This document shows positions 10,096 to 19,929 of a stretch of 34,803 bases of DNA, in pieces. Source of the DNA: a virus; the IMG/VR virus record IMGVR_UViG_3300046791_000145, positions 1 to 34,803 of that record, one strand, 5' to 3'. The notes under the pieces were generated by a model. That model did no database searches, was not told the DNA's origin, and saw only the letters and a list, made by a program, of their open reading frames with translations. The number at the start of each line of letters is the position of its first letter. Within the stretch, counting starts at the first letter, position 1. Made by a program: the position numbers and the translations under genes.

Positions 10096-11131
10096 TGGCG
10101 CTCTTTCCGGTGCTCACTGCGGACGGGAGCACGATATTGACGACGGAAGGCTTTGCCGCCGTGGTATCGGTGACGCCTGTCACGCCGGCTGGTCCAGGCA
10201 ATGTGCTGATCACGGATTTTGTGATTACGACGGCGGCGATTCTGGACGGCACGACGGGCGCCTACCTTGACACCGCAGAACTGGTGCCGACGGACTACGG
10301 GGAGATTCTTCCCAGTGGGATTATCGGGTTGTATGACGGCGATAACACGAATGCCTTCGTGGTGTATGCGGCCGATTACAGTCTGATTGCCAGTGTCACC
10401 ATCGGGGCGCCGATGTCCCTGACCAATGCGGCGATTAGCTCGGATCGGAGTCACACCTTTTATGCCGCCTATTGCAATGGCAGTGCGGCAGCAGTGGTCT
10501 CTACGATTTCTGATGCGGGCGTAGTCGGTGGCACGACGTGGACGCTGCCGAATACCTCGAAATCGCTCATGGCCGCCGCGCCGAATGCGGCGGGAACTAT
10601 TCTGTATTACACCAGTTTGACGACGGGCGGCGGCGGCACGGGGTCGGTCGTCTACCGCTATGACTTGGTGAACAGTATCGCCATGTCGAACCTCGTCGCA
10701 GCGCTGACGAATTACAACTCCGTGAAGGATCTGCTGGTGCTCGATGACGATACGATCCTCGTGGGGTATCACTCCGCGACGAATGGACAACAAGAAAAAA
10801 TCGTGCATTACGATACCAGCGGAGGCGTGCTGAACACGTATACGTTTGGGCTCCGCTCGGCCGTCAGTCTCAATAGGTTTAACCGGGCGGGGAGCGATGA
10901 GACCCTCATCGCTTGGATTCAGAACAATCCCGCTTCACAGCCGGTCACCTTCTACTATGTGACGGTTGCGGATGGCACCGTCACGGGAAGCTTTCCCGCG
11001 ACGGAAGCGGGCTCGCAAGGGAATCCGGCATTAGAGGAAATCTCGAACTCCTGCCCGGTGCTGATTACGGCTGGCGAGACGCCGGTCGTGGGGACGACCT
11101 TCCCGATTCGTCGGCTGCGGAGGTTTGCGCT

Positions 11132-11135
<4 letters not shown>
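10095..11135 (+). CDS. Beta-propeller-like virion protein, unknown
   Basis: A 346-residue protein starting at ATG 10095 (TAATG overlap). It is built of short hydrophobic strands with Asp/Gly/Ser turns, for example VVYRYDLVNSIAMSNLV, VKDLLVLDDDTILVGYHS and KIVHYDTSGGVLNTY, a pattern seen in beta-propellers. No enzyme motif is visible. The last residues, IRRLRRFAL, resemble the R-x-x-R-R linker that in gp10-family proteins joins the propeller-like body to the C-terminal domain, and that C-terminal domain starts at the overlapping ATGA. The gene may therefore have captured the linker when it was inserted into an ancestral adaptor gene. Confidence 0.72.
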
Positions 11136-12537
<1,402 letters not shown>

Positions 12538-12540
12538 CGC

Positions 12541-12561
12541 AGGCGTATACTTCGGTAACAC
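12541..12561 (+). promoter_or_regulatory. TATACT motif, copy 1
   Basis: AGGCGTATACTTCGGTAACAC lies before the ATG at 12566, with TATACT at 12546-12551. No Shine-Dalgarno sequence is visible. The same pattern recurs at 30627-30646 and 33155-33174. It may be a -10 box giving a very short leader; TTGGCG at 12526-12531 is only 14 bases upstream, which is short for a sigma70 -35 box. Confidence 0.45.
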
Positions 12562-12565
12562 CATC

Positions 12566-12952
12566 ATGCTAGTCACCCGCGAGCTGCCGCCCGATGAGTG
12601 GTCGAAGCTCGCCGGGACGAGTTTTGACGAGTTGTGGCCGCGATTGCCAGACATGGCTGGCGTGCGCGTGCTGGTCGTGGAGGATGAATCCGGCGCTATT
12701 CTCGGATGCTGGGGGTTGTTGCAAATCTGGCATTTGGAAGGCCTCTGGATTGCTCCGACTCAACGCGCGAAGCCAGCGGTTGGTCGTCGCTTACTGACGA
12801 CGATGAAGCGGTGGCTCTGGGAGGCGCGGTTGCCGGCCGTCTGGACGGGTTCATTGACGCCTGATGTCGATGAATGGCTCGGACGTGTCGGCGCCTATCC
12901 GATGCCGGGAAAAGCCTTTATTTGGCCGCAGGGAGAGAAGACATGCCATTAG
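12566..12952 (+). CDS. GNAT-like acyltransferase-fold protein
   Basis: A 128-residue protein from ATG 12566, 28 bases after the fibre gene. The in-frame ATG at 12521 would overlap that gene and is less likely. The core VRVLVVEDESGAILGCWGLL, then HLEGLWIAP and QRAKPAVGRRLLTTM, follows the GNAT fold: a beta hairpin, strand 4, then the acetyl-CoA loop and helix. The usual R/Q-x-x-G-x-G/A loop is degenerate (QRAKPAVGRRL), so activity is uncertain. Small GNAT-like proteins precede internal virion protein genes in many podoviruses (T7 gp13 is one), and here three ejection-type genes follow. A virion-assembly role is therefore as likely as acetylation. Its end overlaps the next gene by 10 bases. Confidence 0.65.
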   Translation: MLVTRELPPDEWSKLAGTSFDELWPRLPDMAGVRVLVVEDESGAILGCWGLLQIWHLEGLWIAPTQRAKPAVGRRLLTTMKRWLWEARLPAVWTGSLTPDVDEWLGRVGAYPMPGKAFIWPQGEKTCH

Positions 12953-13497
12953 CTGCAATACCCGCAGTCGTCTGGGGCGGTATCGCCGGCGCCGCCGGTT
13001 CAGTGGGCGGGGCCGCCATTGCTCAACATGGACAGACCGAAGCGGCGCAGACGCAGGCCGATGCCGCTAAACAAGCCTCTGCTGATCAACTGAAAGCCGC
13101 CGAAGACGCCCTCGCCTTCCAGAAGCAGCAATACCGCAACACGCAGATTGCCACAGCGCCCTATCAGAACATGGGGGCGGGAGCCTTGGCTGCGCTTGGC
13201 TCCGGCTTAGGCGTGACGCCGGGGAACATCGCCCCGACGCCGATTTCGACGGCCCCGGATCGAGGGCAGGGCACGACGACCAGCGGCTTGCTGTCGCCAG
13301 CCGACGCACAGACGAATCTGAGCGCCACGCCCAGCGGCTTCCCGAACCTGACGGCGAGCCAGCAGCGCATTGACGCGCAGAATCCGGCGAGCGTGGCAAA
13401 CCTGAGTCAGAGCAGCGTGGCGGCGCAACCCGGCGAGACGCGCACGATTAACGGCCAACAGGCGCGGTGGGATGGCAAGGGGTGGGAGGCAGTCTGA
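12943..13497 (+). CDS. Internal virion/ejection protein, small
   Basis: A 184-residue protein from ATG 12943 with ribosome site GGGAGAG about 8 bases upstream; the upstream in-frame ATG at 12874 lies inside the preceding gene. A hydrophobic Gly/Ala helix (about 4-27, with WGGIAGAAGSVGGAAIA) is followed by an Ala/Gln-rich coiled coil at 28-65 and a Pro/Thr/Ser/Gln-rich low-complexity tail. An N-terminal glycine-zipper helix with coiled coil is typical of small podoviral ejection proteins such as P22 gp7 and the T7 internal core proteins, which enter the host envelope with the DNA. This assignment comes from layout and neighbours, not sequence identity. Confidence 0.65.
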   Translation: MPLAAIPAVVWGGIAGAAGSVGGAAIAQHGQTEAAQTQADAAKQASADQLKAAEDALAFQKQQYRNTQIATAPYQNMGAGALAALGSGLGVTPGNIAPTPISTAPDRGQGTTTSGLLSPADAQTNLSATPSGFPNLTASQQRIDAQNPASVANLSQSSVAAQPGETRTINGQQARWDGKGWEAV

Positions 13498-14324
13498 TGG
13501 CATATATCTCAACGGATCCGACGGCGGGTCAGCCGGTGAATCAGGGCGCGTTAGCCGCCTTCGGGCAGCCGACGGCCAGCCCGGGGCCAGTGGCATCCAT
13601 GCCGGGGCCTGGAACGCCCACCAGTGGCGTTGTGGACCCGTCTGGAGGCAACACGCCCATCCAGAAGACGGGCGGCTTAGCAGGCCTCGGTGGCGGTCAG
13701 ACGGGCGGCGGCGCGAATGTGGAAGCGGACATTCAGGCACTGGCCCCGTCGTTGCCGAATGGCGCCAACACGAACGACAACAAAGATCATACGGCCATCA
13801 ATGCGCTCATGGCGCAACTGCAAGCCAAGGGGTATCAAGTCTCTCCTGGCATGGTCGATGAATATGGCCGCATGGACTCACTGAATATCAACGGGCAGAT
13901 TTATCGCGTACTCGACAGCGGCGGGAACTGGATTGCCAAGAGCAACGCCAAGGGTGATGCGTGGGGCGGCACCTGGTATGGGGCAGGCGACCCGCGCAAC
14001 GTCGCGGACAGTGGCGGGGGCATGGGCGGCTTCGGCTCGCTGTATGCGACAGTGCCGACAGAAGCCGACGCGATGAACATGCCGGGGATCCAGTTCGCCC
14101 TGGATGAGAACAACCGGCGCATGATGGCGGGCGCGGCAGCGAAGGGCACCTTGTTGAACGGGCGCACCCAGCAGGCCATCGGACAAAGCAATATTCAATC
14201 GGCGCTGCAGATGGGCTATCTCCCGCTGGCGCAGTTACAGAACCAGACGAAGCAGCAGAACAGTTCAAATTTACTTGACCTCAGTAAGCTGGGTCTCTCT
14301 GCGACCAGCACGGGGAACGCCTGA
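13497..14324 (+). CDS. Internal virion-associated protein, unknown
   Basis: A 275-residue protein starting at ATG 13497 (TGATG overlap). The first 95 residues are Gly/Pro/Gln-rich and apparently disordered. The middle part has a compact segment (INALMAQLQAKGYQVSPGMVDEYGRMD, GNWIAKSNAKGDAWGG), and the C-terminal helices are Gln/Asn-rich with LNGRTQQAIGQSNIQSAL and LAQLQNQTKQQN. No catalytic motif is evident. It sits in a run of three coupled genes encoding likely ejection proteins and may be a structural partner in the head core. The family is not recognised. Confidence 0.7.
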   Translation: MAYISTDPTAGQPVNQGALAAFGQPTASPGPVASMPGPGTPTSGVVDPSGGNTPIQKTGGLAGLGGGQTGGGANVEADIQALAPSLPNGANTNDNKDHTAINALMAQLQAKGYQVSPGMVDEYGRMDSLNINGQIYRVLDSGGNWIAKSNAKGDAWGGTWYGAGDPRNVADSGGGMGGFGSLYATVPTEADAMNMPGIQFALDENNRRMMAGAAAKGTLLNGRTQQAIGQSNIQSALQMGYLPLAQLQNQTKQQNSSNLLDLSKLGLSATSTGNA

Positions 14325-16087
14325 TGGGTGCCGCGGATCGGATTGCCGAGACCATCCTGAAGATGGGGCAGATCCGCGCGGAAGGGCTGCAGCATGCGGC
14401 TGATGCGCAGGCGCGCGCCCAGGCGAATAGCGCCCAGATTTGGGGCGGGGCGCTACAGAGTCTCGGGCAGATTCCCGGCGAGGTGGCGAAATACAAGCTG
14501 GCGGATACCGAGAACCAGATCCGGCAGCAGCAACTCGCCAGAGAGAAGCAGCAACAGAACGACCAGTTCAACGCGAACCAGATTTTCCAGTTCACGACAC
14601 GCCCGGATCCGGACGGCACGGTGAAGCTGGACGATACCAAGTTCAACGCGATGATGCAGAAGGCGCAAGGCGCGAACATCGACTTTGAGACGCAGAGTCG
14701 GATGTCGAATGCGTTCAAGCAGATGAATGCCGACGGGGACGCCTTCCGTCAGCAGCAACTCGCGCATCAAGTGAAGGTCGCGCAGAACGTGATGAGCATG
14801 GTCAAGCCCGGCGAGCAACTGGAGCCGGGCGTGGCGCTGGCCACGTTGAAACTCGGCCAAGCGAATGGGTGGGCGACGGCGCAGGACACCGAGCAATTCC
14901 TGAGTGCCATCAATCAGGGCCATGATCCGGCGGACATCTTCAAGGCGATTATCCAGAATGGGACGAAGCCGCTTGATCCGATTGAGGCCGCAAAACTCGC
15001 AAATGAAGAGCGCACCGGCCGGAAGCTTGAGGCTGAGATTCCTGGTATTCAGGCCACGTCTCAGAAAGCGCAGGCGGTAACCGCCGGCATGCAGGGTGGG
15101 CTGACAGCGGATCAGGTGGCCGATAATGCACGGCAGGCAGCGGCGGCGGCGGCGACTGAGGCTGCCAGAGTTGAAGCTGCCAAGCGAGAGGATGCGCGGC
15201 TCGGGCTTGATCGTCAGCGGGTAGGGATGGAGGGTCAGCGTCTAGGGCTTGACCAGCAGAAGTTCAAGGCGTCTCAGGCAGGTGCCGCGCCTTCCGCTGG
15301 TATGGCGGTGCCTGACGTGGCTTCGGGCCAGAAGAATGACGCCTTCATCGAGACATTGCCGGCGCCAGTGGCCTCGCAGGTCAAAGCCTTAGCGGAAGGT
15401 CGGATGGCGTTTCCGCAGGGTGCTGCGCTGCGATCTGACTATTGGCAGAACATGCTGCAGAATGTGGCGAAGTATGACCCATCCTTTGACGCGGTGAACT
15501 ACAACGCTCGGTCGAAGACACGCGCTGATTTCACCTCTGGGAAAGCTGCTCAACAGGTCAATGCCATCAACACGGTCATCGGGCATTTGTCTGGGTTGAG
15601 CGATGCGGCTGAAGCGTTGAACAATAGCGACATTCCGCTGTTTAACAGCCTCGCCAACAGCATCAGTAAGGCCACTGGCAGCCCGAAGGTCACGAACTTC
15701 GACACGATCAAGAAAGCCGTCTCTGATGAAGTGACGCGGGTGTGGCGACAGTCAGGCGGGTCTGAAGCCGACATTCAGGCCGCGCAGAAGAATCTCGATG
15801 CCTCTGGCTCGCCAGCACAGTTGCGCGGGGCGATAGCGACGTATGCGGATCTGCTGGAATCGAAGCTCGGCTCCCTGAACGAGCAATACCGGCAGGGCAT
15901 GGGGACCGACAAGATCGACATGATTACGCCTGGCGCTCAGAAGGCACTGGATGCCATCGAGAAACGGGCAGGACGTGCGCCGGCTGCTGGTGCGGGTCGT
16001 GTCGTGGTCGGTGGGATTCCGTTCCCGAATCAAGCGGCGGCTGATAAGGCGCTGGCGGACTGGAACGCGAAGCAGGGCCAAAAGTAG
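14324..16087 (+). CDS. Large internal virion/ejection protein
   Basis: A 587-residue protein starting at ATG 14324 (TGATG overlap). Residues 20-110 and 245-310 are strongly helical and rich in Ala, Gln, Glu and Arg (QIRQQQLAREKQQQND; REDARLGLDRQRVGMEGQRL), which suggests long coiled coils. A more globular C-terminal half spans about 330-585. There is no lysozyme or transglycosylase signature. The size, coiled coils and position resemble the DNA-injection proteins of P22-like phages (gp16/gp20), which leave the capsid ahead of the genome. That function is inferred. Confidence 0.7.
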   Translation: MGAADRIAETILKMGQIRAEGLQHAADAQARAQANSAQIWGGALQSLGQIPGEVAKYKLADTENQIRQQQLAREKQQQNDQFNANQIFQFTTRPDPDGTVKLDDTKFNAMMQKAQGANIDFETQSRMSNAFKQMNADGDAFRQQQLAHQVKVAQNVMSMVKPGEQLEPGVALATLKLGQANGWATAQDTEQFLSAINQGHDPADIFKAIIQNGTKPLDPIEAAKLANEERTGRKLEAEIPGIQATSQKAQAVTAGMQGGLTADQVADNARQAAAAAATEAARVEAAKREDARLGLDRQRVGMEGQRLGLDQQKFKASQAGAAPSAGMAVPDVASGQKNDAFIETLPAPVASQVKALAEGRMAFPQGAALRSDYWQNMLQNVAKYDPSFDAVNYNARSKTRADFTSGKAAQQVNAINTVIGHLSGLSDAAEALNNSDIPLFNSLANSISKATGSPKVTNFDTIKKAVSDEVTRVWRQSGGSEADIQAAQKNLDASGSPAQLRGAIATYADLLESKLGSLNEQYRQGMGTDKIDMITPGAQKALDAIEKRAGRAPAAGAGRVVVGGIPFPNQAAADKALADWNAKQGQK

Positions 16088-18577
16088 ATGCCTGAAGACC
16101 TGAAGGACTTGCAGCGCGGGCTGATTGGCGCCGAGCCGCTGATGGTCATTGGGAATGCCGTGGCCGGCGCCGGCCGTGAGGTGCAGGACGCGTGGGATCT
16201 GGTGCAGTCGCATCTGACTGGCGGCAAGATGCCCTCGATGCCGTCCTTCTCGGTGCCGTCGTTCTCCATGCCGGTCTCGGCCCAATCTTCGACCGCGCCG
16301 GCTCCGAAGAAGCCATCTAGCGCAGAGCCTTCACCCTCGGATCCGTCGTGGTTAAAGATTGCCGCAGAGCATGGCGGGCAGCCTGAAGTCAACGTCACGA
16401 TCAAGAGCAAGCCAGGAGAGCCTGATCCCTCAGATATTGAATGGCAGCAGATCGCCAAGCAGTTCGGCGGGGCGCCTGAGGATCCGACTGGTGGCGCTGG
16501 GCAGCCGGTCCAATACGATACTCCGCTGGACTTTGCGAAGGGCTTAGGCTCGTCGCTTCTGGGGGCTGTCAATCCGGCGCCCTTAGTCCAGATGGCCGCG
16601 CATCCAATTGAGGCCGTGAAGGGCATCGGAGCGGCTCAGGGAGCCGTCTACGACAAGGCGCGGGCCTCCTTCGACAAGGGCGACTACGGCACGGCGGCGC
16701 GGCATTTCGTGGACTTCCTGCTGCCGATAGTCGGGCCGCAACTCGATCAGATGGCCGATAAGCTCTCCAGTGGTCAGCCGTGGCGCGGGTCGGGGGAAGC
16801 GGTTGGCCTCGGGCTGCAACTCTTCGGGCCGGCGGCGCTGGCGAAGATGGCCGTCAAAGTGCCAGGGGTCGCCAAGAATCCAAATGCGCTCGAAGCCGCG
16901 GCGGTGAAGTTCGGGCAGGACCACGGCATTCCGATAGACGCGGCCACAGCCACAGGTAACAAAGCCGTGCAGGGCGTGCAGTTCTTGGCGGATCGGTCCA
17001 TTGCCGGCAGCTTGGGTGCGACGAGTCGCGCACAAGAGACGGCGAAGGCGCTCGAGCGCGTGGGCGGCGAACTCGCGCAGAAGACTGGCGGGAAGGCGTT
17101 GACGCCTGAGCAGGGCGGGGCCACGATAGGCGACATCCTGAAGGCGAAGGCGGCGGCGCATGGCGGGCAGCAGGACGTGGCCTATACCCGCATGCGGGAA
17201 CTGGCCGCGCAGCCTGAGCATCAGATCGATGTGCCGGTCTCGACGCCTCCTGCCTCTCCCTTGCATGGTGAATTACGCCGGATCGTCCACGAACTCGATG
17301 CGATGCCGTTCACAAAGCGGCTATTACAAGAGAGCGGCAAAGGTGGAGACCTAGAACACGTTCCCGGCACGGGCGGTGCCGGCGCGAAGGTCTATCACGA
17401 CATCGTGCAGATTGCGGGCAGTAAGAAGACTCGTGCGGCCGTGCAAGGCGATATAGAAGATTATCTCGCTGGCGGCAAAGAAACACCCATCGTGAAGGCG
17501 GCGATTGAGGTGGCGAAGCAGCGGGCCAAGGGCAGTTATACCGTCGGCAAGCCTGAGTTTGGGCCATCGGCTATGGATGTGCCAACGCGGCTTGAGCAGG
17601 GTCCGCGATTTGAAGCGATGGGCCTTCCTGCCTTTATTGGAGATGCCAAAGAAGCATTGCGCCCACTAGAGCGGGAGATGTCTCGACGGTTGCCACTGAC
17701 CCAGCAACAGGCGAATCCTGGTCTCCATGCGATTCGGCAGATTCTGGAAGGTCCAGATTGGGTGCCGCTGGCTGATGCAGACCGGGATCTGAGTGCGCTG
17801 AAGACATTAGCGCGTGAACAGGGCGGACTAGCGAAGCGTGCCGTGGCGGAATATGGCAAGGCCGTCACGAAGGCATCGGAGGCTGGGTCTCCTGAAGTCG
17901 CGCAATCGCTGAACGCCGGCCGTGCAGCGACGGTAGCGAAGTATAAGACGCTGGATGTGCTCGGGGACGTGCTGAAGACGAATGAAGAGCCGGTGCAAGC
18001 CTTCCGGCGACTAACGGCGCCGAAGGATACCAACATCAATCTACTGCGGCGGGTGCAGCAACAGGCGCCGGCTGCGATGAAGGATCTGGGGCGGGCCTAT
18101 CTCGAAGATTTGATGTCGCAGGCCACGGCGGAAGGCAGCTTTGATAAGTCGGCGCGACTGAGCGCGGAATGGAACAAGCTCGGGTCGCAGACGAAGCAGG
18201 CGCTGTTTCCCGGCATGGTTGATGATTTGGATCGGTTCTTCCTGTTGGCGAAGCGGCTCAACTTCAATCCGAATCCCAGCGGATCAGGGCATATCGTCTC
18301 GCTTGGCGCTCAGGGCGCGTCGTTGGTAGCGAGTCCGGTCTATGGCCTGTTATCGCAGTTGGGCGGGGCTGGTCTCTCGGCGCTCTTACACTCGAAAACA
18401 GGCGTCAAGCTGCTGACGAACGGTCTGAGCCTGACGGTGGGTAAAGCTCCTGCGGCAGCGCAAGCGGCGGCGGCAGCGCGGATTGTTGCCACTGCGCGTG
18501 AGATGGGTCTGCCGGTAACGCAGGGGGCTCGAGCAGGAGCGCCAGCGCCAGCAGCAACAGAATCAACAGGCCGATGA
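16088..18577 (+). CDS. Very large internal virion/ejection protein
   Basis: An 829-residue protein starting directly after the preceding stop. The first 150 residues are Pro/Ser/Ala-rich linker containing two similar short motifs, PSDPSWLKIAAEHGG and PSDIEWQQIAKQFGG, as in T7-like internal proteins that carry such repeats as docking peptides. A small hydrophobic segment follows near 155-180. The remaining 600 residues are alpha-helical, Ala/Lys/Glu/Gln-rich and without enzyme motifs, and the tail has an Ala-rich helix (APAAAQAAAAARIVATAREM). It is the last and largest of the ejection set and probably forms part of the DNA-translocating channel. The assignment is by architecture and neighbours. 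Confidence 0.72.
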   Translation: MPEDLKDLQRGLIGAEPLMVIGNAVAGAGREVQDAWDLVQSHLTGGKMPSMPSFSVPSFSMPVSAQSSTAPAPKKPSSAEPSPSDPSWLKIAAEHGGQPEVNVTIKSKPGEPDPSDIEWQQIAKQFGGAPEDPTGGAGQPVQYDTPLDFAKGLGSSLLGAVNPAPLVQMAAHPIEAVKGIGAAQGAVYDKARASFDKGDYGTAARHFVDFLLPIVGPQLDQMADKLSSGQPWRGSGEAVGLGLQLFGPAALAKMAVKVPGVAKNPNALEAAAVKFGQDHGIPIDAATATGNKAVQGVQFLADRSIAGSLGATSRAQETAKALERVGGELAQKTGGKALTPEQGGATIGDILKAKAAAHGGQQDVAYTRMRELAAQPEHQIDVPVSTPPASPLHGELRRIVHELDAMPFTKRLLQESGKGGDLEHVPGTGGAGAKVYHDIVQIAGSKKTRAAVQGDIEDYLAGGKETPIVKAAIEVAKQRAKGSYTVGKPEFGPSAMDVPTRLEQGPRFEAMGLPAFIGDAKEALRPLEREMSRRLPLTQQQANPGLHAIRQILEGPDWVPLADADRDLSALKTLAREQGGLAKRAVAEYGKAVTKASEAGSPEVAQSLNAGRAATVAKYKTLDVLGDVLKTNEEPVQAFRRLTAPKDTNINLLRRVQQQAPAAMKDLGRAYLEDLMSQATAEGSFDKSARLSAEWNKLGSQTKQALFPGMVDDLDRFFLLAKRLNFNPNPSGSGHIVSLGAQGASLVASPVYGLLSQLGGAGLSALLHSKTGVKLLTNGLSLTVGKAPAAAQAAAAARIVATAREMGLPVTQGARAGAPAPAATESTGR

Positions 18578-18624
18578 GAAAGACTTGCTCGGCTCGTGCG
18601 AGCGACACAGGGAGAGTGTAACCG

Positions 18625-18945
18625 ATGAGTGCCGCAACTTTATTCGCTCAGCCTTACATTCAAGTTATAGATAATCGCACCGGATCAGACACGCCCGGCG
18701 TGCCGCTGGTCGGCGCCAAGATTTACGTCTACATCACGGGCACGACGACGCCCCAGCCGGTCTATCACGACAGCGATTTGATGTCGGCCTGGACGCAGCC
18801 CATCGTGACGAATGCCTCGGGGATTACCGATGACCCGGTGTTCGTGGATACGACGCCTTCGCTCAAGGTGCTGATTACGGATGCCGATGATGTGGATCTC
18901 CCCGGCTATCCCATGGATCCCTGGAGTCCGTATGCGCTCGCATGA
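18625..18945 (+). CDS. Tail appendage/spike adaptor-like protein
   Basis: A 106-residue protein with ribosome site GGGAGAG (18610-18616) upstream of ATG 18625, after a 47-base gap. The start PYIQVIDNRTG, then GVPLVGAKIYVYITGTTTPQPVYHD and SGITDDPVFVDTTPSLKVLITD, matches a beta-rich module often found at the N-terminus of phage tail spikes and fibres, where it binds the tail machine. Here it is a stand-alone gene without a receptor domain, so it may be an adaptor onto which a separately encoded fibre assembles. It opens the lysis and appendage block. Confidence 0.65.
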   Translation: MSAATLFAQPYIQVIDNRTGSDTPGVPLVGAKIYVYITGTTTPQPVYHDSDLMSAWTQPIVTNASGITDDPVFVDTTPSLKVLITDADDVDLPGYPMDPWSPYALA

Positions 18946-19145
18946 TCCCGCAAATTGAATGGACGATTTCCCTCGGCACGATTCTGCAACTGGTCGTGGT
19001 GATTACGGGGTTTATCAAGATTTACAACGCGGTCGAGCGGCGGTTGAGCGGCTTGGAACTGAAGATGGATCAGGTGTGGCAGTGGTTCACGGATCATATG
19101 GCGCGGGAGCCGATGGCGCGGACGCGGCGGAATGACCACCGATGA
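18942..19145 (+). CDS. Single-helix membrane protein, lysis-region
   Basis: A 67-residue protein in ATGA overlap with both neighbours. One transmembrane helix (about 7-25, with ISLGTILQLVVVITGF) is followed by an amphipathic, coiled-coil-like segment (YNAVERRLSGLELKMDQVWQWF) and a basic tail. This layout is common for small phage membrane proteins directly upstream of an endolysin, including holin-like and spanin-like proteins. With two stronger holin candidates at 22177-22634, this one is better called lysis-accessory. No specific family is recognised. Confidence 0.7.
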   Translation: MIPQIEWTISLGTILQLVVVITGFIKIYNAVERRLSGLELKMDQVWQWFTDHMAREPMARTRRNDHR

Positions 19146-19528
19146 TTACGCGGTTTAAGGCGGGCGTGACGATTGAGCCGACGGCGGTGACAGCGCGACT
19201 GCTTGGGGCGGTGGATCGGGTGGCGATGAATAGCTCCTTCGACATCACGGTGACGAGCGGGTCGGACAGCCATCCGTTGCATGATGTCCATACCCGCGGG
19301 CTGGCGCTGGATCTGCGGTCGCATGATCTGGATGATGTCGAGAAGGCCGACATGATGCGGGCGATTCTCTGGGAGCTCGCAGACGAAGCGCCGGAAGACG
19401 TGAGTGCCAGGAACAGTGCATGGCTGGCGCTCGAGACGGATGAATGGTTCATTCAGTTGGAACATCACGGCGATCTGACCGAACACGTGCATCTGCAGCG
19501 GCGTCAAGGGGCGCTGCCCTTTGATTAA
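19142..19528 (+). CDS. M15-like peptidase, probable endolysin
   Basis: A 128-residue protein starting at ATG 19142 (ATGA overlap). It carries the zinc site of M15/LAS-type D-Ala-D-Ala peptidases: VHTRGLALDLRSHD supplies H50 and D57 in the S/V-H-x-x-G-x-A-x-D pattern, and DLTEHVHLQ supplies H115/H117. Phage members of this fold cut peptidoglycan crosslinks or stem peptides at lysis. There is no signal peptide or wall-binding domain, so export would need a holin; two candidates lie downstream at 22177-22634. The protein is at the short end for an endolysin but complete. An L-alanyl-D-glutamate or D-Ala-D-Ala specificity cannot be decided from sequence. Confidence 0.8.
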   Translation: MITRFKAGVTIEPTAVTARLLGAVDRVAMNSSFDITVTSGSDSHPLHDVHTRGLALDLRSHDLDDVEKADMMRAILWELADEAPEDVSARNSAWLALETDEWFIQLEHHGDLTEHVHLQRRQGALPFD

Positions 19529-19540
19529 CGGGTGGTATCT

Positions 19541-19825
19541 ATGATGGGCTACGAAGAAGTAATTCTGCAGGACCAACTCCGGGTGGCGCTCGACGCCAAC
19601 GGCAACCCGATTGCCGGGAAGGTGCAAGTGCATTACCCGCGGGGATCGGCCACGTTGCTCGCGTGCTTCTTCACGGAGACGCCCGTGCGACTGGCAGCAG
19701 TGGCGCCGGATCAGGTCAGCGGGTTTACCAACTTCACCGTCAAGAATGGGAACCTGCTGATGACGCCGGACCGGGACAACTGCCCCGGCTCGATCATCCT
19801 CGGCGCCGGTCTCACGCAGCCATGA
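19541..19825 (+). CDS. Hypothetical protein
   Basis: An approximately 94-residue protein. Two adjacent ATGs (19541, 19544) follow a GGGTGG ribosome-like site (19530-19535); an in-frame GTG at 19532 is also possible. The sequence includes LRVALDANGNPIAGKVQVHYPRG and a C-terminal SIILGAGLTQP. It looks like a small beta-rich domain, perhaps an Ig-like or appendage module. Its stop is shared with the following zinc-ribbon gene (ATGA). No family is recognised. Confidence 0.6.
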   Translation: MMGYEEVILQDQLRVALDANGNPIAGKVQVHYPRGSATLLACFFTETPVRLAAVAPDQVSGFTNFTVKNGNLLMTPDRDNCPGSIILGAGLTQP

Positions 19826-19929
19826 CCGCTTGTGCTGCCTGTCACCGGTGGGCGTGTGTCCAATTGGAAGGCAGCCTGGTCTACTGCCTCGCTTGCTGGT
19901 TCTACCATCGGCGGTTCCATGTCGCTTAG
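19822..19929 (+). CDS. Tiny zinc-ribbon protein (35 aa)
   Basis: A frame starting at ATG 19822 in ATGA overlap with the upstream stop and ending 11 bases inside the next gene. The product has two CxxC knuckles, C4-A-A-C7 and C22-L-A-C25, separated by 14 residues, plus His and Arg at the end (WFYHRRFHV), the spacing of a small zinc ribbon. The double gene overlap and clean pairing of cysteines favour a real gene, although its size makes chance possible. Its role is unknown; regulators and adaptors of this size occur in phages. Confidence 0.5.
   Translation: MTACAACHRWACVQLEGSLVYCLACWFYHRRFHVA

Noticed and set aside
18405-18608. Minus-strand 67-residue hydrophobic frame at the end of the largest ejection gene
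   Set aside because: It mirrors an Ala-rich coding tail of the sense gene, lacks a promoter and neighbouring leftward genes, and its Leu-rich stretch is the antisense of Ala/Gln codons.
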